Of a stretch of DNA of 64,000 bases, positions 34,310-46,319 are shown in pieces. This DNA is from Albugo candida (lineage: Eukaryota > Oomycota > Peronosporomycetes > Albuginales). A program made the position numbers and the translations under genes. The stretch is taken from assembly GCA_040437565.1 (NCBI GenBank), contig JBDOQK010000006.1, positions 248,001 to 312,000 of the forward strand, in the 5' to 3' direction. Each line of letters starts with the position of its first letter. The stretch's first letter is position 1. The notes under the pieces were generated by a model. It saw nothing but the letters and a program-made list of their open reading frames with translations, made no database searches and was not told the DNA's origin.

Positions 34310-34825
34310 ATGCTGCGATCAAAAAAGTCGCGTCAGAATTTAAATGAGACTTCCACCGCAGATGACACAAATTCACGAAAGCCGAGCAATCGAAAGCCTG
34401 AAAAAGATCAAGATGCATCTTCAGTCAATAGACTCTCTGATGAACTCAGTCAAAGCGGACATTCGCATTCTCTATCGCCTTCTTCTCGACATTTTGAGCG
34501 TCCACGCTTTGATTCTCGAGCTTCTTGGGCCGATTCGACTCGATTTGACCGCATGGATTCGAATGCTTCATTTGTTTCGTCTAAAGCATCGTTGAAGGCT
34601 TCTTCCTCCAACCGAATGCGCTCAGATTCCCGGGTCTCTACTTCTTCTCGGCTTTCAAGGATCTATCTGAACGATAAGAAAAAGCTTCGAAAATCGTCTC
34701 TTGCAGGATCGTACGTGGGAAGCAAGCGACCGAAAGATGGACCACTTTCAACCATTACGGAGAGCTGGAATCTTGGAGAGGATGGGGTGGAAGGACCATT
34801 TACGGGCTTTGGGGCTGAAGGTTGA
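34310..34825 (+). CDS. Ser/Arg-rich hypothetical protein
   Basis: An uninterrupted frame of 171 aa starts at ATG 34310; a further in-frame ATG lies at 34268, only 24 bp from the lipase start codon. The composition is dominated by Ser, Arg, Asp and Lys, with repeated SSR, RFDSRA and TRFDRMD stretches, and it looks disordered. The end (TITESWNLGEDGVEGPFTGFGAEG) is Gly-rich. No known domain is seen. It stops 41 bp before the WASHC4 start; a joint transcript or an overlooked splice into WASHC4 is possible but not shown. Confidence 0.5.
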   Translation: MLRSKKSRQNLNETSTADDTNSRKPSNRKPEKDQDASSVNRLSDELSQSGHSHSLSPSSRHFERPRFDSRASWADSTRFDRMDSNASFVSSKASLKASSSNRMRSDSRVSTSSRLSRIYLNDKKKLRKSSLAGSYVGSKRPKDGPLSTITESWNLGEDGVEGPFTGFGAEG

Positions 34826-34866
34826 AAAGATTACAAAAACTTGTAGCACTTTACTTATCTTATTGC

Positions 34867-37800
34867 ATGACAGATCAGCCCATCCGTGATCAATTGCAAC
34901 TCGGAATGGATGTCGTGAATGACCATACGGTGAGGTTTGAGAGCTTCTTGATGAAGTAAGCTCATTGTGGAATGTAGTCTAGATTGAAAGAAATTGAAGA
35001 CGCAATCACCGCAGCAATGTCGGAAGTTTGGGGCTATTGGGTACATATACATTCTTAAAATCGATTTTTGTCTAAGATTGTCTTTAGGCAGATCCGATCC
35101 AGCTACAATTACATCCAGCAGAGCGTGTGGATGTACAGGAGCTTATTAATACCGACAATGAGCTCTTCAATAAAGTGCTCACAGTGTTTGCAGTATTATG
35201 TGACGAGATTTCTGAGCTTAAAGTGACGGTAGAANNNNNNNNNNNNNNNNNNNNNNNNNNNNNNNNNNNNNNNNNNNNNNNNNNNNNNNNNNNNNNNNNN
35301 NNNNNNNNNNNNNNNNNNNNNNNNNNNNNNNNNNTAGGCAGATCCGATCCAGCTACAATTACATCCAGCAGAGCGTGTGGATGTACAGGAGCTTATTAAT
35401 ACCGACAATGAGCTCTTCAATAAAGTGCTCACAGTGTTTGCAGTATTATGTGACGAGATTTCTGAGCTTAAAGTGACGGTAGAAGATACTTTCTACCCCG
35501 CGCTGTCTATGTTTGGGCAGCCTCATCACGGCCAAGGCGAATCAGAGGAAGACAAACAAGAAGGAGTTCACAAAGCCGGAGAATCTGAAGTTTTTATTGG
35601 ACGAATGCTACCATTTTTTCAAGATCTTTCCAACTTTGTGGATCGATGTAACGCGATCACGCTCAATATTCTGCACCAGCTGGCAAGTTTGTACCAAAAC
35701 TATCAAAAACTATGGAAGTCTACGTTCAAGATGGTGCATCTTCATCCTGTTTTTGATGCATTGGCAAGTCTGCTGGAAGTGATGATTACAATCGATTTAC
35801 TTGTGGCTGACAATACGCACATTGCGGTTGCTTGGGACAAGTATAAGCGAATGATGCAATATGTCCGCTCTGATCCAGCTCGATACGATGTCACAGTCGA
35901 CGCTGTCAAGCAATTTGAGCGTCTACTTGTGAGCTTGGATCAGACGATTATGAGCGGCCAGGTATTCCAGACCTGTATTGAGCAGGATTTTGAGGCTTTT
36001 GGTACCGAATTTGAAGATCAAGATCGCGAAGAGAGTGATTCCGGAAAACCAAGCGAAAGCGAGGATTGTTCTTCGCGTATAGAGCTACGAAGCAATCAGG
36101 TTTTCCTGGATGAATTTTTATATTGCATTAGTGCACGTTTGAGCAGGAGCGAAGTCGGTATCAATACATCCACGGAAACATTCGAACGTCAGCAAATTAT
36201 TGGAACAGCAGGTCTCTATGTCCTTCATCGTCGCCTTCTGCCAACGAGTGTCGCTCCAGATCCTCAGTTGTACAAACGCTTTTGGGAGCTGCAGCGTAAA
36301 GCTCCCTGTGTTACACTCTGTGGTAAACTCTTATGGCACTTGCCGGAATTTCTACTTAAATATGCTCCGATGACGTCAAAAAAGCTGCAACCGACCGATA
36401 TACTTGAATTTCGGAAGGAATATCTCTTATTGCTGGATGAAGCTTTTGCCGATGATATCGCAGCCGCAAAGATGGAACTCACAGCTTGGTTGGCTCGTGT
36501 GGAGTCGTATTTCCAGCCAACAACTCGCGGATGTGGTGATCCACTCCGAATTTTGAGCATTCGTGGCAATCTCATGCTCAAGGGACTGATGCTGGCGAAA
36601 AGAGTGCAGACGATGATGCACACGCTTGTCAATATGCACTTATCACAAAGAATTCCAATGCCAAAACGTGTCGTACGGCCTCTATATCTTTCTATTGAAG
36701 TTCTCAAAGCGATCGAATTCATGTTAGCACGAAAGAATCCAGTGTTAGCCGAGTCGTTTGCGCTCATTCTCCAACAGGTGGCATATGCTTTGTTTGGATG
36801 TTTCCGACCCCTGAAAGCAAAATTGGAAGCCAGCAAGAAGTTTGATGACACAAAACTCGATATACTGGCGGCTGTGACAGTACTAGAAGAGATTTTGACT
36901 ACCGGGGAATCGTTCTCGTACACGAGAATCACAATCTTGGATCTAGCCGCTCAAATCGCACTCATCTCTTCCGAAATGAGCTTTGACGATGAAGGAACGG
37001 ATCCATCAGATGGAGCGGTACCCGGTGATTCTGCGCGTGGCAGTCTTCGTGATGGGGAAGAGCCTGTCAAACTAATTTGGAAATTACGCTTACTGAGTGA
37101 TTATCAGCGTAAAATTCGAAACGCATGCGATTGCTCGTTCTTTCACTGGAACCACGAGCTGCTACATTCCTTTTTGGGCGATCTCTATGGCCAACCCGAA
37201 CATGCTAATCGCATTCAGTACATAATCAGCGGTTTCCTGGATGCCGTCAGAGTCCTAAAGAGCGTCCAACACGAAGCTGATAATGAGATATTCACAACAA
37301 TGTACGCGAAATTCATCGACAGTGTTTTGGAGGAGGAGATCGTACAGAATTTATGCAAGGATGTTGAGAACGATCTTCGACTTCATATCCATTCGGTGCA
37401 TTTGGATCATCTTGAGACACCGAATCCAAAAGAAACTCCCGATTTCAAAGTACTTCTTCACTATCTCAACCTCCGGCCTATTCGCATGTATGGACACTTT
37501 GTTGATCTACGATGTCGTGTGACGCATTACTTGGAGAAAACTTTTTATAATCTAACGACCGTGGCACTCCATGACTGGAAAACGTATGGAGAAATGCGCA
37601 ATTTGGCGAACGATAAGTACGCACTCAATTTGGCCGACAACCACCTTCCGATGGGCTCACTGAACCAAGGATTGGACATATTACAGATTATGCGAAATAT
37701 CAAGATTTTCGTGGCACGATACAATTACAATCTGAACCAGCAATTCTTTCTCGAACGACGAAGCGATAAAGGCTCACGTCATCTCAATTCGATTAATATT

Positions 37801-38986
37801 CATTCAATAGCAAGTTCCATTCGAACGCACGGAATGGGAATTATGAACACTACTGTCAACTTTACATATCAATTTCTGACAAAAAAGTTTGATATTTTCT
37901 CACAATTTCTGTATGACGAATACATCAAGTCATACCTTCAACGAGAAAAGAGGTGGTATCGTAAGAACCGAGACGATGCTTTGGTAGATAATAAGTATCC
38001 ATACGCTCGAGCTTTTCAATTCAATAGAGACATCCGAAAGCTTGGGGTTTCAGATTCAGGAAAGAGTTTCTTGGATCAGTTTCGAGTGCTTATCACGGAA
38101 ATTGGCAATGCGTTAGGATACGTTCGTATGGTTCGTTCGGCAGGAATGAATTATTGCAGCAATGCCATCAAATTTGTACCGGATTTGAATCAGGCACATT
38201 TCAGTTTCGAGGAGCATACGCAACAACGAATCGTAGAAACAGACTCGACACGAATCCCTGCGGCTGTCTTTGATGAATCGGATGTGAAGCCATTATCCGA
38301 CGAAACAATGGTTGCTGCACAACAATTGGACAGTGTTATTGCAACGTTGGCGAAAAATTTCTCTGAAAATAATAATTATTTTCAAATTTTGGTCCAAGTG
38401 TTCCAAAATGTTATCAATAGTATCGAACAGAAGCATCTCGTGAATTTCTATCATATTATTCCGGCTCTGACAATCAATTTTGTGGAGACAATTGTCCAGG
38501 CAAAAGATCTGATGTACAAGAATACCCGACGCCGAGAATCCTACTTTTCTGACGACGGATTCGCGATTGGTGTGGCTTATATATTGGCCATGTTGGATCA
38601 AGGCGATGTACGTATTTTGATGTTTATTTGGTTGTAATCGGGTGATATGATATTTGTGTAGGTATTTGATACTTTGCATTGGTTTGAAGAAGTCAGAAGA
38701 AAATACAACGAGGAAGAGCGGCTGTATAACGTACGCTACTTTTGTCGACGAAAGAATACCGATGCTGACCGCAGCATGTGCTGATTAGGAGAAACAAGTG
38801 CTTCGGGATGGCCGTAAGAAAGAAGTAGCAGCACGAAAAGAGAAAGAGACAACGGCAGAGTTGATCGAAGATGAAGAAGAAGATCATGCTTTACAAATGA
38901 CTGCAAAGCGAATCGAGTTGCATCGTCGAGAATTTGATTTACTTGATTGGTCACTGAACGGAGCTCGAATATTTTTCAAGGAGTAA
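34867..38986 (+). CDS. WASH complex subunit 4 (SWIP/WASHC4)
   Basis: WASHC4 is a large scaffold of the WASH complex that drives Arp2/3 actin branching on endosomes. Five exons are supported: 34867-34929, 34978-35040, 35338-38607 (right copy of false gap 9), 38662-38730 and 38789-38986, with introns of 47-58 bp, giving 1220 aa (human 1173). Matches to the human protein cover both ends. The start reads HTSRLKEIEDAI, then WADPIQLQLHPAER and LINTDNELFNKVLTVFAVLC; the end reads VFDTLHWFEEVRRKY and REFDLLDWSLNGARIFF. Splicing joins these ends exactly. The middle is helical throughout with no gaps. A second WASH subunit (WASHC3) is encoded about 8 kb away on the other strand. Confidence 0.93.
35085..35484. 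other. False assembly gap 9 (150-bp duplicated flanks)
   Basis: Bases 35085-35234 are repeated at 35335-35484 around 100 N (35235-35334). The left copy carries the acceptor of WASHC4 intron 2; the right copy continues exon 3. Confidence 0.9.
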
Positions 38987-39083
38987 GCTACTTCCGCTCA
39001 CCGCAAAAAGAAGCTGTTGGAGTCAAGTGGTGGACAAGGGCAAAGAAGATGCGATGTCAAATGTATTGGTGCGCTGCGTGATG

Positions 39084-40667
39084 CTATGAGACCACCTTGA
39101 GACGTTTTAACTGTGCTACTTTATCCGGATTAGCGTATGTGTCACCATTTCGTATGTGCCAAACAATACCTCCGAGGTTTAATCCCCACGTTTGGCGCGG
39201 ATACGGCTCGCTATGAGGCACGTTGAATCTTGTACCCATATCCTGACAAGAGCCTGCATGCGTTGCAGCAAAAGCTTCTAGTGCTGGAAGGATGTACCGT
39301 TGCCAACGTGCTTCTGTGTATGTCCAGGTGAAACCAGCATTTTCGAGCTCTTCAGTCAAGTCTTCTGGTAACGCGATTCTTCCGGAGCGACACCGTGAAA
39401 TCCAATGTCCGAGTTTAAAACCTCGTGCAGCATCTGGCCATGGACTAGCGTTATCCGAGTCATTCTCATCAGGAACGCAAAACCTAATTGGAATCGATAC
39501 TTGATGCGGAAAGCGTTCCCAAAATACTCGGAGACACGGAACAATAATTTTGCGGACAGTGTGTTCCAGCCTTTGTTCGCGATTCCAGACAAAGTGGAAT
39601 TCGGCAAGATCTTCAGCGTGTAGCTGAGCCCATTTTCGGTATAGCGCTTTGCTTCGTATATGAGCTACAAGTGTTCCCAGATTCATTCCCCAAGCTTCCT
39701 TTGGCCATGGAGCTTGTGAAGGTACAACAAATTTATAAGGCACATCACCGTGTCTGTACACTTTGGCAAATACCTGCAGGGACGGAAGAATTTTCGTTTC
39801 CCATTGCGTCTTGTAAACATCAAAAATAAAGCCCATTTCTATCAGTTTATCGTGATCTTGCTCGAGCTGCGCGCTGTACAAGCCTTTCCGAAGTGCTCGG
39901 ACTCTACTTCCTAATGTGAAGCCCCACAAGCGCTTCGGCCAGATTTCACAATTTGAAGGTACACAGAATTCGGTAGGGACCATTAAGTGACCATGAATGT
40001 TCTTGTATATTCGAAGGGCGGGAAGAATATCACGTTCCCATATCGCATCCGTCACTTTCCAGATAAAACCAATGGCATCAAGTTGACCGATTTGCTCATC
40101 AGTGAGTGGTATCAAGCCTTTCCGCAAGCGATTGATTAAATACCCCAGCCTGAAATTCCAGAGTTGCTTTGCCCAATTTTGATCGTTGGAAGGCACTTTG
40201 AACTGCTGAGGTATTAAAAGATGACCGTGTAGCGCGTGAAATGTCTTCACACCGGGCAAAGTTATGTTTTCAAACTCGTATTGTGTCCAGGTATGCAGCG
40301 GAAAGCCAATTTTGTTTAGTTCTTTCACAAAAAAAGGCTTCAGGTACTTGGAATTGGCGTTTCCCTGGGTCACCGCACTGCGTATCGCCACCACAATTTT
40401 TCCCAGAGAACGTTTTTCTCCTCTGTTCGATGTGATAGCGCTGATGTGTGTCTCTATCATAAAGTCTTGTGGAACTATAAAGTGATTATATTTCTCGTGG
40501 AATGTTTTCAATGCGTTGGCGATGCTCCTAAGCTCCTGATGCTCAGAATTCGTAGTGGAGATAGAGCATGAGTAGCCAGCACTCGCAGATTGGAAGTGTT
40601 GGTTGTTTATGCGATACTGGAAGTCACGAAATTGGCGTGCGCAAGTACCATAAATTCTACGCAGCAT
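39084..40667 (-). CDS. Helicase-associated-repeat protein, probably mitochondrial
   Basis: This is a single-exon gene of 527 aa with about six tandem copies of the helicase-associated (HA) domain. Each is built on a pattern W-ILPAL--Y---HGH--VP--F-VP, then WP--WG--LG--V---R, ending in an L---GF-W. Examples are W--DILPALRIYKNIHGHLMV and WGFTLGSRVRALRKG. No helicase motor is present. HA-repeat proteins are expanded in stramenopiles and some bacteria and are thought to bind nucleic acid. The N-terminus MLRRIYGTCARQFRDFQYRIN is basic without acids for its first 15 residues, as in a mitochondrial presequence. The stop lies 97 bp from the WASHC4 stop (convergent). Confidence 0.82.
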   Translation of the reverse strand: MLRRIYGTCARQFRDFQYRINNQHFQSASAGYSCSISTTNSEHQELRSIANALKTFHEKYNHFIVPQDFMIETHISAITSNRGEKRSLGKIVVAIRSAVTQGNANSKYLKPFFVKELNKIGFPLHTWTQYEFENITLPGVKTFHALHGHLLIPQQFKVPSNDQNWAKQLWNFRLGYLINRLRKGLIPLTDEQIGQLDAIGFIWKVTDAIWERDILPALRIYKNIHGHLMVPTEFCVPSNCEIWPKRLWGFTLGSRVRALRKGLYSAQLEQDHDKLIEMGFIFDVYKTQWETKILPSLQVFAKVYRHGDVPYKFVVPSQAPWPKEAWGMNLGTLVAHIRSKALYRKWAQLHAEDLAEFHFVWNREQRLEHTVRKIIVPCLRVFWERFPHQVSIPIRFCVPDENDSDNASPWPDAARGFKLGHWISRCRSGRIALPEDLTEELENAGFTWTYTEARWQRYILPALEAFAATHAGSCQDMGTRFNVPHSEPYPRQTWGLNLGGIVWHIRNGDTYANPDKVAQLKRLKVVS

Positions 40668-40938
40668 TGGAGCACGCTGTTTCGTGCTCTTATTGGAGCA
40701 AATAGATGTCTTAGCATCAAGACAATTGCATTGTCACTTTTGTTAGCCCTATGCTTAGCCATTTTCATAGTGCTCGATGACTACCATGCTAGCTCATTAG
40801 ATTCGTATTCGACGCCCAGTGAGTCGTATGCATACATGATATCCAGTAAGTCATGACATATTATCGACGGCCATAGAATCATTTGGAGCGTCTGACATCG
40901 AAGCTGGTGGCGAAGATGATACGAAGTTGATTGACTGA
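40568..40938 (+). CDS. Possible small single-pass membrane protein (start unresolved)
   Basis: The clearest part is an open stretch from about 40665 to 40818 coding a hydrophobic helix (IKTIALSLLLALCLAIFIVL) and a Ser/Tyr-rich segment. It is followed by a canonical donor (GTGAGT at 40819), a 58-bp intron and an exon at 40877-40938 that ends in TGA after GASDIEAGGEDDTKLID. The phase fits. The 5' end overlaps the start of the HA-repeat gene on the other strand; ATG 40568 could lead in through an intron at 40598-40664, but that donor (GTTGGT) is atypical. No family is recognised. It is either a small type-II-like membrane protein or chance. Confidence 0.35.
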
Positions 40939-43900
40939 TATGTTTATGATAAATGTCGCCTTGTGAAAGCCTTTTACGTGATAATTCGAGGCAATTTGAC
41001 ATTTCGACTGTAGCAAGACCTTTTTTTTCAACAATGCATGTGACCGTAATAAGAAGCAGCTGCGTTGATAAGATTGAGATCCTTTAGTAGCATCTATCTA
41101 TTCTTTTTGTCGATCTGACACGCTCAAAGATTAGAGCAACTAATCTACTATATGGCGATATAAGATCTTAACGCCTCAATGATTTACAGATTTTAACAGC
41201 CACGATAATAAACTCCTACATGATCTTCTTGATACGCGACTATACTTCGATCACTGCTAATACTATAGTAAACAAGAACTCGATTGACAAATCGGCACGC
41301 TCACCGCAACTTATCTGAGTTTGATTTACAGCACATCTATATCTTATTCAAAAATTGCTCGATTCTCACACACAAGAAGCTATATATGGACGTACATCGT
41401 TGGTGACATTGTCATTACCGCTCAAATCCGAAAGGAACATTGCCAATTAAGTCAGCAAGTGGCATTAATATTCGTTTGCAGCAAACCATGCTCCTAATTT
41501 GGCAGCAAATACCCAAGAGGAGGTCATTCAAATGCAAGCAAAGTGTGTGAAGTCCCTTGCAAGAACGTGTTTTAATGCGACGGAATAGACTAAAGGGAAT
41601 GAATAGAAGAAAACCGACTAATTTGAAACGATACAGGAAATCGATGAGCCTCACGCAAGTCGTTTGAGCTTTTGCGCGATCAAAATACATGGATCCCCTC
41701 TCGCAAGGAAACGTTCTCAATGGTTACATTAAGAGCGAGCCGAAGCTATAAGTTTCATGCACTCGATATGAAATCTTCCGTCTGCTAGTATGCAATTTCT
41801 GGGACGAAAGACGCTTTGTCATGAATGGCTACAGAGAGCTCCTCGCGTGAAACTTAGACAAGTTCACTAGTGCATGAGGAATTCTGGTTCATTGCAAATT
41901 CGAACGTATAATGTGGCACTAACGAAACAGATAGATTAGCAAGTCATGTAAATCTATTGCCGGGTCGATCATGGTCTGCCTCGCTCTAATTCCGGCAAGA
42001 CTCAACCGATATAATCATAAATAACGCTCGATTTTGACGACACAGCAGTAAAAAATCCTCCTTCAGCACGATTGAATTAAAGAGACATTCCTCGACATGA
42101 CAGTGCTAACAAACACTCAAATATCTAGCCAGATTATCAAAGCTTTGGACGGAATGGATGTGCCGAGTTGGCCATCAATACTAGCCGATCGTAATCTATC
42201 AGAACTCTTGGTTGATGATGGCAGAAGATTGGATTTTTTCGCTACGTGGCAAATCTCAAGGTTCCTAATTTGGAGACATGGGGAGCTATTCGCATCCCTC
42301 AAACAGCGTCGGTTTTTAATCGACGCCGCGAAGGTAAAGGAGTAAAGCAGGATTCACTTTTAAAAGAAGCAAGTTTGCGTTCTCTACGCGAGACCCTCCC
42401 ATGTTGCGATAATTAGCAGTTTCTTAGCAGATCTGCTTCGTACTGACAGTAGAAGCAGGGCATCGGAGGCCAGACCAACCATCTTATCGTACATGCGGTA
42501 AGCTTTTGGACCATTCTCCACCCTGACTCGTAATATTGTGTACTTTGTAATGCAGCCACCCGAATTAACTCTCTAGAATTCGAGTATGCGCGTGGTGCAC
42601 GATACAAATTCAGAAATCCCAACAGGAGATTAAAATTCTTGTACTGTATCTTCTATTACAAAGCATCCCTCACATGACTTTTATTTCGAATTGGGAGCAT
42701 TAAACTTCATCTCAAGGTAAGCATTATCAGAGTACAATTTTTCTACGTTGCTACGATTCGGCTGGAACATATTTTTGTAAGCAACTTTGAATGCGTAAAG
42801 TACTAATTCAGTGCACATATGAATTTGAGCAAATATTGTGGCTTCTTTAGATTGATTCCTGCCCAACTAACCTTGGATTGCCATCCTGTTGAAGAATATA
42901 GCAAGATAAAAATTAATATAAGGCCTCATAAAGAAGAGAATAGTGGACTTGATTGCTGACATCCCTCGTATCTACTGGAAACCGCACAAAAGGTCGCACA
43001 CAAAGACTCATTGTTTGAAAATTATATTGGGAACTCCTTGCAGCTATCTTATGTCTCTCTGACACCTTTCACTTCCTACGACTTTTCACGAGATGGTGAT
43101 CTTCCACCAGTGGAGATCTTCAGCTTATCGTCGCTGTATTCAGTACATCCGGTTTCCAACAGTATCCGACACATCCTATCAACTTGCTCCGTGATGCGGC
43201 ATTAATGCGCGCAATACTTTTAGCTTCTTCGTCCTCGTCAGCGTGAGTGGAACAAACCATGTCTATATCATGTTACTAAGCTTGACATCCACTTATCTCG
43301 TTCCACAATCAACGATATAAAATCGGACTCATAAAACGAACAATACCTCGCTTCTGTCCACCACGAATTTATAATCAATCAGCTTCGAGAACTAGTTCTT
43401 GATTCCATGGTTGGCAAGTCGATTTGAAGAGTAGTACGATTCCGACCAGTTCTGATGTGATTTAGTCTCGAATTCCCAGCCCTTTATATTGCTTTGATGT
43501 CTATATTGAACACTGCATTCACATTCTTGCCCTTAACTGCTTCGATCATCTAGAAATAATGATTTGAAAACGATTAAAAGGCTGGTTTGGAAGTAGTCAC
43601 TAAATTGAACAGTAGACATTTGCAACGCAAATGTGGGAAGTAGTGACATTGTTAAAGTTGCGTCTCGACCGGGGCAAGATGAAGCTCACTCAGGTGCACG
43701 AATTCCATTTGATGAGTCAAACACCACGAAAACTATGTGTAAGAAGTCGAAAACAAAGACAGAGAGGACGAGTCTATCCCGGCGGACGGAGCTTTGAACA
43801 ATCAGCCAGTTGAAAGTGGTAGTCCCACACAATTGCGTCCGGTAGCCTGCGTGGACTGGACTTCAGTATTGTGCTGCATTTGAGGATCGATTTTGTTTGT

Positions 43901-46319
43901 TTTGCTCACGAGACTTTGCATTTTTTGTCACTGGAGCGATAAATGGTGTGAAAAGTCCTCAAGTCATCCCCACCTTTCGTCAACAGCAGACGTATACACA
44001 GTCACTAGTTTCCGTGTATTGATCTTTTCCATTTTATTTTTCATAGATACAACAGCCGTAAGCGTAAGGTGATGATATACCCACTCCATCGATAAGGCAT
44101 AGCCGTTGCGACTTCTCTTTGCTGAAGTTTATATTTAAAACGATTACACTTGGGGGACATGAGTACCTTTCGAGGACATAATCCTCAAGAGCGGGCCTTG
44201 AAGCACATCATCCATTGTTGGAATAGAGAACCTGCTACAAACTTCACCGTACTTGTGACGATTGGAATGCTGAATGGGTATATTTTGAACCGGATCCGAC
44301 GTGTGTTTGATGAAAAGAGACTCAACGCTACCACTAAACGGAATACATTTACTGCGTACGACAAGATGCATTTGGGTCAAGGGGTGTTCTACATTCACAT
44401 CTGCTTTCATGAGCGTTTCGACAGGATTTGGGAAACTCTAATTTGACCCTCTCCTCAACACAGCGCATAGTCTCCTCCATGTGTAACTAATACGTACCAC
44501 CACCACACTTGCACTTACACCATTGCAGACACAAGACTAGTATCCTAATTATCCTGTAACCTCGTTAGCTTAAAACTGAAGTCGATGATTCGATTGGTAG
44601 CTGTTCCGATTTTGATTCTTCCACTTCGAATAAAGCTGGTGATACAAAATCAGGAAGTGTTCTTCCAGATTGATTAGAAGCATTATCCGGATAATTGATG
44701 CGGAATCACTTACACTAGCTGCAGTAGCTTATCAAATACGGCCTTATAGCAGCTTGAAAACGAATCCTGGTGTATCAGAGATACAAAATCTGAAGCTTTG
44801 CCGCTGAAGCGCTTCCCAGCAACTGACGTGCTGGTTTTTGTGGGCTATGGCTCAATCGAAGCTGGGCCGGAAACAGGCAATATCACTATACGCTTGCAAC
44901 AAATTAAGCTGAAGTCACCTTATCGTTCGAGCTACATCAAGCAGCGCGTGATATTCGCATTCGTATGCTCGGCTTATGCATCTTGTTGCAATGTCGTTTG
45001 CCGTCTCCGATAAGCACGTACGAGTCTAGTGACTTTCTCGATGGGTAAAATGAAAAGAAGTCTTCTCTGCTCCGTTCGTCACAGCAATATATATCGAAAT
45101 TCTATGCATCGGAGGGGCTTGATTGTTGATGAGTACGTCATTGTCCATGCTAGCGAGCCCGATATTCACGGGAATAACATGTTGGCATACAGAAAACCTT
45201 GAGATAACATTTCGTAGCCGGATGCCATCCGATCTCATTTGAATAATATCAGATTTTTCGACGGCAACCTCAGTCAACAGGTGAAACTCATAATGCTGCG
45301 GTTGTCATTTCTTATGAAAGTATTCAATCAATCTACATGCAAATCCGCTCGTTTCCGCATCAACAATGCATTTGCTGCAATTGATCAGTCACAAATGTTG
45401 ACATTGGTTACACGATAGCTGCTCTTCCTTCCATTTGCTCCCTACATTCAATATCGGTCAGCTTTGTGGCGGAAGATGATATTCCATTGGCTTGTGAAGC
45501 GTGCCACCAAATAATGCGTCATCGCGTTTTGGCATTAGTACTGTGAGATATAGCCTGTAGCTGCACATATATTATCTGCGTCTCGCGTATACTTCCACCA
45601 AGCTGAACCTCTCAGATGTGCGATTTCTAACTGCTCTTATCACCACTCGAAATACGAAAACCTTGAGCAATTTCGAACTGTGTGGTCATCCTGGGCGTCT
45701 AAGCTCCGAGAATCTTCAAACATGTCCAACTCTCACAGTCATAATCATGTATTAACACGATGAAAGTTGTGTGTGGTGTCATAGATCTTCTAGTCGGAAT
45801 CAAAGTCGTNNNNNNNNNNNNNNNNNNNNNNNNNNNNNNNNNNNNNNNNNNNNNNNNNNNNNNNNNNNNNNNNNNNNNNNNNNNNNNNNNNNNNNNNNNN
45901 NNNNNNNNNATTGATCAGTCACAAATGTTGACATTGGTTACACGATAGCTGCTCTTCCTTCCATTTGCTCCCTACATTCAATATCGGTCAGCTTTGTGGC
46001 GGAAGATGATATTCCATTGGCTTGTGAAGCGTGCCACCAAATAATGCGTCATCGCGTTTTGGCATTAGTACTGTGAGATATAGCCTGTAGCTGCACATAT
46101 ATTATCTGCGTCTCGCGTATACTTCCACCAAGCTGAACCTCTCAGATGTGCGATTTCTAACTGCTCTTATCACCACTCGAAATACGAAAACCTTGAGCAA
46201 TTTCGAACTGTGTGGTCATCCTGGGCGTCTAAGCTCCGAGAATCTTCAAACATGTCCAACTCTCACAGTCATAATCATGTATTAACACGATGAAAGTTGT
46301 GTGTGGTGTCATAGATCTT
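40939..46319. other. Gene-poor stretch with false gap 10
   Basis: No gene could be supported across 5.4 kb. One open frame from ATG 42097 to 42345 (82 aa, ending at a possible donor) has coding-like composition but no family and no clear next exon. Bases 45380-45809 are repeated at 45910-46339 around 100 N (45810-45909); the left copy ends in a truncated piece of the WASHC3 3' end. No RNA gene or tandem repeat was seen. Confidence 0.6.

Noticed and set aside
34930-34977. A 27-bp intron near the start of WASHC4 (GTAAGC at 34953 to TAG at 34980)
   Set aside because: A 48-bp intron at 34930-34977 uses a GTGAGG donor, keeps the frame and gives a much better match to the family (HTSRLKEIEDA).
40846-40876. 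A 31-bp intron in the small membrane-protein candidate
   Set aside because: The upstream donor at 40819 is equally canonical and gives a 58-bp intron, in line with all other introns of the window.
42097-42345. Open frame of 82 aa from an ATG
   Set aside because: The composition is plausible, but no family and no next exon in phase could be found; left as part of the gene-poor stretch.
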